Assembly: GCA_013397455.1 (NCBI GenBank)
Contig: VYZB01000120.1
Coordinates: 1,613,715-1,677,714 of the forward strand
Length of the DNA: 64,000 nucleotides
Source: Crotophaga sulcirostris
Taxonomy: Eukaryota; Chordata; Aves; Cuculiformes; Crotophagidae
Reading direction: 5' to 3'
The translations under genes were made by a program, and so were the position numbers. Of the stretch, positions 1 to 10,849 are shown piece after piece. The notes under the pieces were generated by a model. That model had not been told where the DNA came from, searched no databases, and saw nothing but the letters and a program-made list of their open reading frames with translations. Position 1 is the stretch's first letter. Every line of letters starts with the position of its first letter.

Positions 1-504
1 ATTGCTACTATACTACATACAAAACATGGGAGTGTCATGTGTTTTGATATCACAACTAAAGACTACTAATATCACAGAACAGTACACTCACAGGGGTGCA
101 AGTAGCCTATTAACACATAAAGACCTAATAAAGAGAGCAGAATAGAGAGGCACAATCACCTCCCTTGACCTGCTGGTCACACGTCTTTTGATGCAGCCCA
201 AGATACAGACTTCTCAAGGCACAGGACCAAACTAAAATCCCTCTGCTCCAATTTACTCAGCTCTCCATAACATCTTATAAATAGAATACAGCGTAAGTAG
301 ACACAAATGCATACAACAAGACACATTTGTTGTATCTTATCTTCATCCGCTTCATAAAACAGGCCCTTAACCAACACCTGCTTATTTCTATCAAGTATCC
401 TCTGCTGATGCCTGCTATCGTTTTCTCCTATAAGGATAAGAGAGTTAGAGTTAAGACTTTTGTGGTCATATTTTGTGGTCATATTTATTTAAGGCAAAAG
501 ATTA

Positions 505-1154
505 ATCCAATAGCACAATACACCAAACTTTATTTTTCAGTTTTTAAATGTATGCATTATTATTATCATATTTTCATGAACTGAGATGCACCATGGAAGC
601 CTCTATAAAAATAAATAATGTGTTATTTACACTCTTTTTACACAAAATCTTTCCCATGTTGTTTGATCTCCATCTGCACTGACAACAGCGGTCACACCTC
701 CTACTCTCTAGGAATCCAGTCTCACTCAGGTTACAGTCTGATGACCATATGCTTCGTAGCCATTGTTCTCACACCGCATGTGGAATATAGGAATGAAATG
801 CTGAAAGAAGAGAAAAGCAAATAACACAAACCAGTACATAGATATCAGTGAAATGCTACGGTACCAGCTGCTTCCCCTCACTAGATAATCAGTAACACAG
901 TTTTCAGATCTTGGTTATGTAACCTGTGCAAAGAGAACTGCAATTTTTATACTTCACCTCATTTGGTTAGTTGAGTTTGAAAGTATTTATAGTTAGTGTA
1001 AATTACTCCTCCAGTTCACCAGCACTCCTACATATAACATTTGTAAATAATGACCATAACAACCATTCTTAAAAGTGATAAGCCATTAATGCATATTTGC
1101 GCTTGATGAATTTTGTTTTACAGCTTTTATATCTTGCAAAAGTTCTTTAGGGAT
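505..1154 (-). other. Candidate 3'-terminal exon with polyadenylation site
   Basis: Read on the minus strand, a pyrimidine-rich tract ending in TTTTCAG (AG at 1156-1155) is followed by 22 codons and a TAA stop at 1088-1086. The peptide starts IPKELLQDIK and ends SSSANMH. The other two frames hit stops within a few codons. About 550 bases downstream is AATAAA (534-529), followed by a GT-rich stretch, which is the normal layout of a vertebrate cleavage site, so cleavage would fall near 510. I do not recognise the peptide. The open part is short enough to be chance. What raises it above background is the good acceptor, the stop, and the polyadenylation signal in the right order. Its start phase (0) fits the candidate exon at 5945-6059. 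Confidence 0.25.
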
Positions 1155-1279
1155 CTGAAAACAAGAAAAGACACTAAACACACAACAACAAAGCATAAAT
1201 GGGCAGTGGGGTCAATTATTTTTGAAACCACCATGATACCAGGCTAATTACATATCATTCAGGTTTCACATCAACACAG

Positions 1280-1960
1280 CAACTAGGTGGGGTGAGCCTA
1301 CTGAGCTAATTGAGGCAGTATTAATCTATCTCAGGGGGATACTCGCAGGTCTGAAGACCGAGCAGCCAACCCAGACAAGACCTCAGGCTGACATTCAGCA
1401 GCTCAATCTGCTGACACCACTGCGGCTTCATTGTGTCTTCTAACTCAAAAGCAACTTGATTGTATATATCCACACCGCAGCCATTTCTGGCTTTCAGCAG
1501 GGCCAGCTCTTTACAGTATCAGCAAGTGGCAGCTTGCCTTGCCTGTGGAGTAACACACAAAAACAAAGATGGAGCTGACTGCCATCCTGAACTTCTTCAG
1601 TGATAAACAGCTAAATGTTGGCATGCTGCTGAGCAATTCCAGACCCTCACAGGTTTTGAGTACAGCCACTGGTTCCAGCCTGAGACCCCACGAGATTTAT
1701 GCCACCGCTGGCGACTCCAATCCCCAGATCCACCAGCCACAGCGAGGCCTCCCAGAACCACCATTCAACTCGAACTGCCTGCCTCCACTCGGCTGCAGGA
1801 CTGACCAAAAGCTGAGGCACACACCCCATACTTCAGCTTCCACCTTCAGCATCATTTGTTTACAAAGCAAACCTCAGGGGACAAACACTGTACGAGCTGA
1901 GAACGTCCACTTGACTCTGGAAAATTCTGTATAGGAGAACGGATCTGTGGATAAGCAAAC
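1280..1960. other. GC-richer patch of unknown origin
   Basis: This patch is clearly richer in G+C than its surroundings and contains a 121-codon plus-strand open frame (1569-1934) and a 60-codon minus-strand frame inside it. The peptides are rich in Pro, Ser and Thr and show no domain I recognise. No CR1 text, LTR ends or clear splice pair were found. It could be a degraded repeat (an old LTR is possible) or a conserved non-coding block. Confidence 0.3.
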
Positions 1961-2244
1961 CTGCCTGTAAATTCCCAAGCTATGACACATTTTAGTTGTC
2001 CTTCGAAATTAGGGGACCAGGAATATGCTCAGCCCTCTGCTTCATCTCCTGTTCACCTAGTTTTCTTAATGAAGAGAATCACTATTCAGATGAAGTGTTG
2101 TTGCCATAAAAGTTTCAGTCCTCCCTGTTAAGTTCACTGTAATCCCCTATAACATGACGAAAGTCCCTGGTAGATAATCCACCAATTAAGGTGAATCTGC
2201 ATGGGTGAACTTCATCCAAAGATTTTTTTACATGAACCGAAACT

Positions 2245-2264
2245 TAAACAAACAAACAAACAAA
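2245..2264 (+). repeat. (CAAA)n microsatellite
   Basis: A short run of four-base AAAC units, about five copies, in otherwise unique AT-rich sequence. Confidence 0.8.
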
Positions 2265-3372
2265 ATCCCTCACTATTAACCCTTCCAGTCTTTTTTCCTG
2301 CCGTGAACTTTATTCTTCCAAATGAATGCTCAAAACCGGCAAGATCTGTTGAAGTACCTGCCACATCACATTCTTGAAACTACTTAAACTTACACACTGA
2401 ACAAATAACCATCTGCTACTTTCATTGGACTCTGGTTTAAATACTTCTTTAAGCGTAGAGAAATCATGTTCATCCTTCATCCTCCCATTGCTGCACACTC
2501 TGATGAAACAGGTGTGAGCCTGTGGCATCAGTCTGAGAACTGGTACCTCTGCCAGTCTGGTGTGTCCTTTGGGATCATATTTTATGACATTTTATGACAT
2601 CCTATTCATGTTGGTAATTTGGAGCATATATGACTCTGCTACATCCATGGAGAATTCAGGGGTGATTATGAAATTAAAGATTAAACATGTTTTCATTATT
2701 TCTCACCAGCTAATTTGTGAGAGTCATACAAAGACAAAGTCACTCAAAAGCCCAGTTGTACTCTGCTAACAACACAGACATCAGAAAAGGACATTGTCTA
2801 CATGGTGCAAGTCCTGCTACTTCAACAACAGCTGGATCTTTTACAGGTTCCAGAACACAGGACACTCCACTCCAAGAAGAAAGACTGCAGCACCTACCTC
2901 TCTACCTCTATTGAGGTTGTGGTTCTGTTGTATACAGTTAACTGTTGCTCACTGCTTACAACTCAGACACCAGTATCCAGAGAAAGTATAGTGACTATAA
3001 GTAAAATTATCTTTTATGAGAAAGAGACACGGACCACAGTTTCACCAGTATAAATTACAGGCATACTGAAATCATGCAAATGTGTCATAAATATTGACTC
3101 CTCAGTAGCCACCAACATATTGCTGCACAGCATATAGGGGTGGCACACAGAGAGAAATTAAAACTAGTTGGAGTCCCCAAAGCAGGAGAGTTCCAATACC
3201 ACTGAGAAATGCTGCACAGCCCAGGCGAGGAAATGACAGCACAGTGTTTGCTTTCGGTATTCACACCGGCTTCACTCCATTGCACAGTGGCACACAGCAC
3301 TGATGTTCCCTGAGTGTCTGTTTTGTCAGCATCAGAATCCAATTGACTACAAGCTCCGAGAATGAAGTATAA

Positions 3373-3402
3373 CAGAATCATAGAATGCTTTGTGTTGGAA
3401 GT
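3373..3402 (-). repeat. CR1 3'-end fragment, next to LTR
   Basis: The text starting AGAATCATAGAATG followed by TTGGAAG is the reverse complement of the last 30 bases of an avian CR1. It stops about 10 bases before the LTR that begins near 3413. No continuation of the CR1 was found on the far side of the LTR, so an LTR insertion into a CR1 is possible but not shown. Confidence 0.55.
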
Positions 3403-3412
3403 ATTACATAGG

Positions 3413-4049
3413 TGTCACTCTTTAACCCTGGCCTAGCCTGATCAGCAGCCAAATGCAAGCAATTATGGTGGTCTCAATTCCCTTCCCCCAACCCCCCAGG
3501 GAAAGAAGAAAGGGAAGTGAGAGAAAAAAAGACTTCTGGGTTGGAAGCTAAAACTAGAACAGTTTTAATGACATCATCATCATAACAATAATAAATACTA
3601 TTAATAATAAAATAATAAAATACATACAAATATATGAAATTGTTCCCCCTCTCCTCAATGACTACATCACCACAGATGCTGTAAGAAGAGATGCGGGGAA
3701 AAGATTACAGGCTGGACTCAGTTGCAGGAGGAAGCTGGACTCAGGAAATGATTCAGGAATGCAGAGATCCAGGATCAGGGCAAAAAGACAGGCAAGGTCC
3801 TCACTGGATGCTGGCTGTCAAAGAAGAGAGCTTGACCCTTCTGATGTCTCACTTTTATACCGAGTGCGACATATATGGAATGGGATACTCTGTTGGTCAG
3901 GCTGGGGTCACCTGTTCCGTGTCCTCCTCCCTGCAGGTGCGACCCTTTTTGCCCCATTCACTTACTCCATCAGCTCAAGGATGACTTTGGTTTCTATCGG
4001 AATAAGTACAACCAATGGCCTTTCTGCATAGCAGCGCCCTGTGTTATCA
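3413..4049 (-). mobile_element. Solo LTR of an endogenous retrovirus (minus strand)
   Basis: Read on the minus strand this has the order expected of an avian ERV LTR. It opens TGATAACACAGGG, continues through a GACCAACAGAGTATCCCATTCC segment, and has a TATA box TATAAAAG (3859-3852). Next come a C/T-rich stretch, an AT-rich block of TTATTATT type, an ATTAAA signal near 3569-3564, and a terminal part with a G-run and TTAACCC before the closing CA. Its middle section matches the LTR at 37759-38218, which points to related families. No coding region or second LTR lies beside it, so it is a solo LTR. Ends are within about 10 bases, and no clean target-site duplication was seen. Confidence 0.7.
3852..3859 (-). 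promoter_or_regulatory. TATA box of the solo LTR
   Basis: On the minus strand the motif is TATAAAAG. It sits just after the GACCAACAGAGTATCC segment and before the C/T-rich stretch, where the U3/R boundary of an LTR is expected. It is a promoter relic; activity is unknown. Confidence 0.5.
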
Positions 4050-5944
4050 CTCCTAGAAATACTGCCTGAAAAACGTGCAGTTAAATTTCAGAAAATGAAG
4101 TTACTCAGATGAGGCTTAGCTGAAGTTAGAAGACTGATTCTACTTTAACTCAAACCAGAACAAGGAGTTACTTAAAAAAAAAGTATGTATGCACACATGT
4201 ATATACACAGATACATTTAACTTTAGGTAAAGAAGATAGTAAGTCACAGTTGAAAAGCTGCCTAATTTTGGGACAATATCTATACTGTTCAATACTAAGT
4301 CAAAGAAATTAAGTTCAGCAACTCATGGGAATTTAGTCTACAATATTCTCTGTATTAAATACTTCAGATATAGACATTGGGGTCTTCAGATTTCGAATTT
4401 GCACACAGTCCTACAATAAGACTTTTAGAGGTACTGCGTGCCTATTTCTTATTCTTCACAGTAAAACCTTACTTTGCCTAGACAGACAATTATCATAACT
4501 GAAATAGCCTAGTGTAGAGTACCATTCTTGCTAACATGCTTCAACACAGCACCGAAAAAGTATCAATAGTTGCAAGGCAATTCCGATGGCTCCATATGCA
4601 AGTACCAGCTGGAAGCAAAATGACTTTCACAGGGATGTAGGCAGCCCCTCAGTCCCAGCCCCCAAGGAAAGGAACCACCTCAGCTTTCTCAGTTCTCTAC
4701 CCCTCAACTCCTGCATTTCTCTGCAAGCAAACACTGCTCATCCTTTTCTCCCTGACAGAACACTGGCAGCACAGTGAAAATAAAAACAGTAGACCATTTC
4801 AGTTTTATACTACAAATTTTTGAGGAAAATATTCAAAGAGAGATTGTTACTAATATTTTAGTATATTTTATAACAGCCATCTTGTGTTTTACATCCCATC
4901 AAATACTAGCATATTCTCAGATCTAACAATAGGACAGTTTCCAAAATTTTGCTCTCTTTTTTCAGTCATATCACCTTGTTTAACAGATGGTATTCCCTCC
5001 TTTAAAGCTCCTTTATTTTTTCCCCATGATATTCAAACCTCTTCGTAAATTTGAAACGAAACACCCAGCTTGTTGGGCTTTTAGCTGTTAACAAACAGCT
5101 AACTGTATCTGATGGATTCATAAACAGACAGTGCTGTTATTGTTTGGAAATCAAAATTATCCTTGTTGACTACTCTGCTGCTTTCTTATGCCCTGAGACA
5201 TTTACAGCAATATGAACATAGTTTGTACGGTGTTTGCATATTCTGGAACTCAACCTGCTTGGTACACAGTATATACTAGTTCTAAAAATAAACACAGGTG
5301 ATTTATTTTTAATAACAGACTGATTTTCCAGTCAGTAGGACTACATGTGTTATTTTTAGTGATAAATAATAATTAAAAAAAAAATAAGAAAACTTCCAGG
5401 AGTCTTTTTCAAGAATGACTTGAAGACTCCAAAAAGCTAGCTCTACATTTTCCATTTCAGAAAGGGACTCGGTGTTCCTCTTGTCCTCCCCCCATTCCAT
5501 TCTCATTCCAGTGAAATGAAGCAGCATGAAATCACTTCGCAAAATGTCAAAACCTCTCCATTCTCTGTTTTTCACTTGCTAACGAATAGGCAGGTATGAC
5601 TACAAGGGGCACAGACTAGAAAATAAAACTGTCAGTAGCATTTTCTTTGCGATTCCTTGAAAAAAATTCAGCCCTAAAGACTGGAATGTTTGGGTCCTAG
5701 GGAATGCTCTAGAGACCAACTCTATGCCCCATAATAACAGGACTGACTTTAGCAGTATAGCAGCAAGAGATAAACGTGACTTGCAGCAGCAATAAGGCAG
5801 CTGTTAACAGTACTGCCACAATTTGGGTACTTTAATAATTACACTTTCTGCTCAGCTATGCAGAAGACTAGGAAAAAAAAGCAACTTATTGACTTACATC
5901 TTGGTTTCAGTCCTAAAAGCTCAAAGATTTTAATATTTACATAC

Positions 5945-6059
5945 CCCATTGCTATCAGTTTGAAGAGAATGGCCAGTCACTGTGGGACATTTTAAAGTCC
6001 AGCACTGATGTCTTCTGTATTCATCACAAAAATTGCTCAGGTGCAGAGACTCACCGCAG
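5945..6059 (-). other. Candidate internal exon, Cys-rich peptide
   Basis: On the minus strand a strong acceptor (CCCTTGTTATTTCAG, AG at 6061-6060) and a donor (GGG|GTATGT, GT at 5944-5943) bound a 115-base open segment. The frame begins with one base that completes a split codon and then gives 38 codons starting CGESLHLSNFCDEY and ending QTDSNG. It contains four Cys (Cys-x10-Cys-x7-Cys-x4-Cys) and His residues that could bind zinc or form disulfides, but the spacing matches no family I know. The end phase (0) fits the candidate last exon at 1154. Other frames here are also partly open, so chance is a real alternative. Confidence 0.2.
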
Positions 6060-7814
6060 CTGAAATAACAAGGGTCTGTAATATCAGCATTTCATCAGGC
6101 CAATATTGGAGGAGATGCTCTTTCCTAGCCTAATATGAACGAAACTAAACTAACCAACATTTTGTTTCCAAAACACTATGATTTGTGGGTGCAACCTGTT
6201 GCATCAGTTGTATGAGATTGGAAAGTCCAGAACTAGCACATAATAGAGTGCAATAGAGTATTTAAAGCTTGAGAACGTTTTGGAGATGGAGATCCAGAAT
6301 GCTAAATTAAAGACTCTGCTGACCATCTCTGATTCTGTAGATCCATGTAGTCCCATATAGACCAACTACAGTAACCGTTCTGCTCGATATCTGACTGAAT
6401 AGGAGAGAGAAACGACAACTTACAAGTCAACTTTTAGACTGGAAGTGGAGGGTAAGAGTTGTTTGGATTTTTTGTTTTCTATACTGAAAGCAATGGTTTT
6501 ATCTCTAGTATCACTGTGTACCTACTTCTTGCATTATAGGGACATCCTACTCTGTAGTTTAGCACTATAATTTCTTAAAACGGAATACAGCTTGTGATGC
6601 TGAGCTTTATCACTTTAAAGGATCAGTTCCTGGCTGCACACACTTCCCACAATACTATGAATTTCGCTTTCATATCGTGCTTCTCTATCTCAGGAGCAGA
6701 ACTGGCAATGTTTACTTAAAGCTTCCTGGAGCCCAGTGCCTGGCATGGTATTCCAAGATGTGGAGTAGGTCAGCTGAAGCAACAGGCTGCACCTTAGCTT
6801 TTCTGACTGGTTTACAGGCAAAACTAATAAGCAAAACTAGGGTGATTTCCCTTCCCACATCCGATATCACCACTCCATAAGACAAAAATAACACAATCAT
6901 GCAAGTACCAGTGTACAGTTTCCCACCGAAACAAGCCTAAAAGGGTCACAGTTCCCCAGGCTGAAAAAAACCTGACATTTTGCCCAACCAGGCAGGTCTC
7001 CTCTGTCCCACTAAGTGGTCTGCAGCACTGCATGTGTCCCATGGCATGAGGGAAAAGACGTCTGGTCCTGGCTAGAAGCACTCTGGGATCTACCAGCACA
7101 TGAACAAACTTCTGAGCAGTCAGCTCAGCAAATATTGGGACATGACAGAGTGAACACTCATGGAAAACTCTTCCTCAAAACAAAAATGTTGTCTCTAGAC
7201 AGAATTCTTTTAAACCTAGTTTCCAACATTTTGCCAGATAAGCACTTGAGTAATCAGAATGGATTATTAATCTCCAATCTAGACACACTCTACCACAGTC
7301 CTTTTAAAAATAAAAGTAAACTTAGGGCTTAGAATAGCTATATAAATCGATGTTGCATTTAGTAAAAAAAAAAATCTCACAGTGAAGAAGTACACCTTAC
7401 ACAAATGTTCCATGACTGCAACATCAAACATTTCATTATACACTTAAATTATTGATATGTTTATCGATTATTATGAAAGTAAAACCACTTGTATTTTATG
7501 ACTACGCTTTTCTGATGGTTTAAGAAAAAAATAGTTGAAGATTTATGAGTACTTTAGAGTCCAAGTTAACTGTTACAGATTACTATTACCCCATTATAAC
7601 TGAACATGCACTTTCATATAGAAAAATACATACCAAAAGTAATATAAAGACAAAAACAAAGTAAATCATGTGAGATTTAGATACTAACAATGAAATCACA
7701 AGGATAACAATAAATCCTTACCATTTTTTGTAAGAAATTTATTGAGCATCATACCAGTAATCAAAGTACAGAAACAACACCAGAAGGAAAGAAAAAGAAA
7801 ATAGCTTATTCATA

Positions 7815-7925
7815 CTAGGAATCGGAAATCATTGTCACAATTTGGGGGTTGCCTTTGAACTCTGATGTTAGCATTTTGCACTGTGTCAGTTTCCCCCCAC
7901 TATCAAATTTTAAAAGTCCTACTTG
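7815..7925 (-). other. Candidate exon downstream of strong acceptor
   Basis: On the minus strand the tract CTTCCTTATGTTCTTTTTAG (AG at 7927-7926) is followed by 36 open codons starting QVGLLKFDSGGKLTQ, then TAG at 7817-7815. If a GTATGA donor overlapping the TAG is used, the exon ends with TA. That is the phase needed to join the exon at 6059, whose first base is C, giving a Tyr codon. The donor is weak. An overlapping upstream frame (7985-8032) would leave a 59-base intron with the wrong phase, so both cannot be right. Confidence 0.18.
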
Positions 7926-10171
7926 CTAAAAAGAACATAAGGAAGCACTGAGTTGCTGCTGGAGAAAAAAAGGGAATCTGTTACCTTCTACTTTAAAGGT
8001 GTTGATGGTCCATATTTTCAAATGTTTGGCACTGCTTGTAAACAATAAAGATGTATCACAGAAGCAGCGTTGGTTTGCTTAGACCAGAATTAGTGGTATT
8101 TTTCAGTTATCAGAATAGGAAAAGCAAAATTCATAGTGTTCAAAGGGAAAAGTCAACTTTCTCAATATTTTCCACGTATTACGAGTGCTTCAAAAATTCC
8201 CTTCAGGGCTGAGCAGCCAACTTGAAATGAGATGATATGGGTCTTGAAATATGCTAACTGGGAAGCAACCTTGCAACCTTTTCAAATTTTGAACTTAGAA
8301 AAGTGAACATATAAAACTGCACTGCATCCCTTTTCCATAGCGGGAGGATTGTTCCACATCTGTGAGCAGCAGGGTCTATGGAAAAGGGAGCTTTTATTTA
8401 GAGAATTTAGCTTTTTGGTAGAGAAGTCACATATTTTTCAGTACAAAATATCATCAGTCTTTTAAGACAGATGTCCACAAAGTCAGAGTTGCAATTGTTA
8501 CGTGTAAGAAAGGCAAGGGGATTAAGGAGACTTCCTTGGACTGCGGTCTAAGTTGGATTTGGTCATTCCATGGGAGCACTATGGAAAGACAGCCACATGT
8601 TCTACAGCGTAGAAGGTCCCACGGTGATAGTCTCATAAATAGATAAACAAACAAAAACCCAAACAGACTCATACACACACCATGACAACCAAGGAGGACA
8701 AAAAAAGGAGTGTCCAAAGATCACCTGTCACCTTTGACTTTGAGAGCTGATAAGCACTCAGAACTTTTCAGTTAACAGAACTATTTTCACGTCTCCGTCC
8801 CATGAATCTTATTTAAGAAACATTTTGCAGGCAAAATATTAGTTTGAACACTGAGGCAACTATTAATGTTGACTCAGCTTTGAATTGTGAAGAAACAGGG
8901 GTCTGGAAAGCTGGACAGGGAGGGATAAAGAAATTGAAATGTCCCTCAAGCAGGCATTGTTATCACTAGCTTTGCCTACAGATTTGTAGAGACTATACAC
9001 CAACAACATCAACCAGAACTAAACAAACTGAAGAATTTTTTTATAAAATTTCAAATATTATTCATCCTAAAGTCAAATTAAATTATGGGAGGGAGGAAAA
9101 ATGAGCAACTTAAGGTTTTTTCAAATGGCGGTTACATAAAATTAAACAAGAGATGCACAAGCAACTTATTTACATCAGAAATTCATTAGATTCTGAAGTA
9201 AGGATCAAGCAGCACAGCACAGCACGGAAGAAGAATGCAGAGTAAATACTGCCTATTTGCCCTACTAGATCTGTAAATCTAAGTTGGAAAAGATAACTGT
9301 TTCTCATCGAAAACTGTAAGGATATATAACTTAATTGCAAGGGCCATCTTGAGAAAATGAATACAGATATATTAATCTTATAGATACAAACTGGCAGCAT
9401 ACCAAGTTAAAAAAAAAGTATTGAACAAGCAGGTTTTGCTTTGATTTCTTTTCCAGATAAAAGACATTTAAACAATGTTTTCACAGGAAGATGATGAGAA
9501 AAAGGAGGCAGCAACAGAAAAGCAACATTGGAAACAGTGCTGAGGACTTATTTACCTGGGAGGTGCAAAGCTATTGATAAAAACTTTCCGTGATTACTCT
9601 CAGCTGGGTGTGCCAAACTGTAATGTAGCTGTTCCTGGTGTGATAATTGTGACCACTAATGCTCCCAGTCAAATCACAAGACTGAAGCATATTATAGAGA
9701 TACTACTTAAACCACACCATGAAAGCAAATGAGACCTGAATTCATTCCAGTATCACTCAGGAACAAGTGTTACTAATGAGGTATGCTACCCTCACATTGC
9801 AGGAGTGTGTTGCCGGACAGGTCTGTCGCTTTGCAATTTATAGTCCTGTCACAGCGTAACCTGGAGGTAATTTCAGTAGAAAATACGAACCTATCTCCTA
9901 CTGCTTGCATTCAAATCTCATCTTCACTCAACAAGAAGTAACTCCCCACTGTGACCTTACTATTTACACCTGGAGGCAGTGTTTCCAACTGAGAGCCACC
10001 AAATGAACTGATAGTTTTCCTAGATAAAAACAAGTATAAATTGTTCTGAAGTTCACTGTGGAGATGGTATTTCAATTGTACTATGTGCATCAGATGATCC
10101 TGAGTAAGGACAGAAAATGAGGGAAGGGAAAATAGACATGTTGGCTTAGGATGGGATAAAAATATTATATT

Positions 10172-10849
10172 GTCAGACAGCAAGTTGAACATGAGCCAGC
10201 AGTGTGCCCTGGCAGACAAGAGAGCCAACAGTGTCCTGGGGTGCATCAAGTACAGCATGGCCAGCCGGTCGAGGGCTGTGATTGTCCAGTTCTGCTCCAT
10301 ACTGGTGCAGCTCCACCTTGAGTACTGTGCGTACATTTGGGCGCCGTAGTACAAAAATGATATCAAGCTACTGGAGAGTGTCCAGAAGAGGGCCATGAAG
10401 TTGGTGAAAGGTTTAGAGGGGAAGCTGTATGAGGAGCAGCTCAAGTCACATGGTCTGATCAACCTGGAGAAGAGGAGACTGAAAGGAGACCTCATAGCAG
10501 CCTACAGTTTCGTCTCAAGGGGAGGAGAAAGAGCAGGCACTGATCTCTCTTCTCCAGTGACCAACGATAGGATCCCAAGGGAATGTCAGGAAGATGTGCC
10601 AGGGGAGGTTTCAGTTGGATATTAGGAAAAGGTTCTTCACCCAGAGGGTGGTGGAGCACTGGAACAGCTCCCCAAAGAAGCTGTCACAGCATCAAGCCTG
10701 GCAATATTCAAGAAGCATTTGGTCAACGCCCTCAGACACACAGTGTGAGTGTTGGGGTTGTCCTATGCAGGGACAGGAGTTGGACTCAATGTTCCTTGTG
10801 GGTCCCTTCCAACTCAGGATATTCTATGATTCTTCGAGTCTGTGATTCT
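10172..10849 (+). mobile_element. CR1 LINE, 5'-truncated, about 680 bp
   Basis: From AACATGAGCCAGCAGTGTGCCCTGG to the tail ATTCTATGATTCTTCGAGTCTGTGATTCT this follows the 3' end of avian CR1: the last part of the ORF2 reverse transcriptase region and the short 3' UTR. The GTTGGACTCAATG...CCTTGTGGGTCCCTTCCAACTCAGGATATTCTATG segment resembles the CR1-C/D/F type of tail. The frame is broken by stops and indels, so it is a dead 5'-truncated copy. Open frames on both strands here are remnants or shadows of it. Confidence 0.9.

Larger units (their letters stand above)
4050..10171. other. AT-rich, mostly unique non-coding DNA
   Basis: No recognisable repeat or gene was found. It includes the two exon-like segments at 5945-6059 and 7815-7925, a 22-base hairpin at 5081-5102 (9-bp arms), and many chance open frames on both strands. 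Confidence 0.6.

Noticed and set aside
177..482. 101-codon minus-strand open frame at the left edge, after an acceptor-like tract near 427.
   Set aside because: It lies beyond the proposed polyadenylation site, is rich in hydrophobic and Cys residues typical of chance frames, and has no donor.
6055..6129. Minus-strand open segment ending at a GTGAGT donor.
   Set aside because: It overlaps the candidate exon at 5945-6059, whose strong acceptor lies inside it. Its own acceptor is poor.
7985..8032. Minus-strand open segment resembling a WD40 strand (AKHLKIWTINTFKVE) with a GTAACA donor.
   Set aside because: Its intron to the better-supported segment at 7925 would be 59 bases and the phases disagree. 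The donor is modest and the likeness rests on about 10 residues.
9485..9732. Plus-strand open frame without a start codon, giving a protein-like stretch (VPGVIIVTTNAPSQITRL), and an overlapping minus-strand exon-like segment ending at GTAAATA.
   Set aside because: The plus frame has an in-frame stop near its acceptor and no usable donor; the minus one has a weak acceptor. Neither can be preferred.
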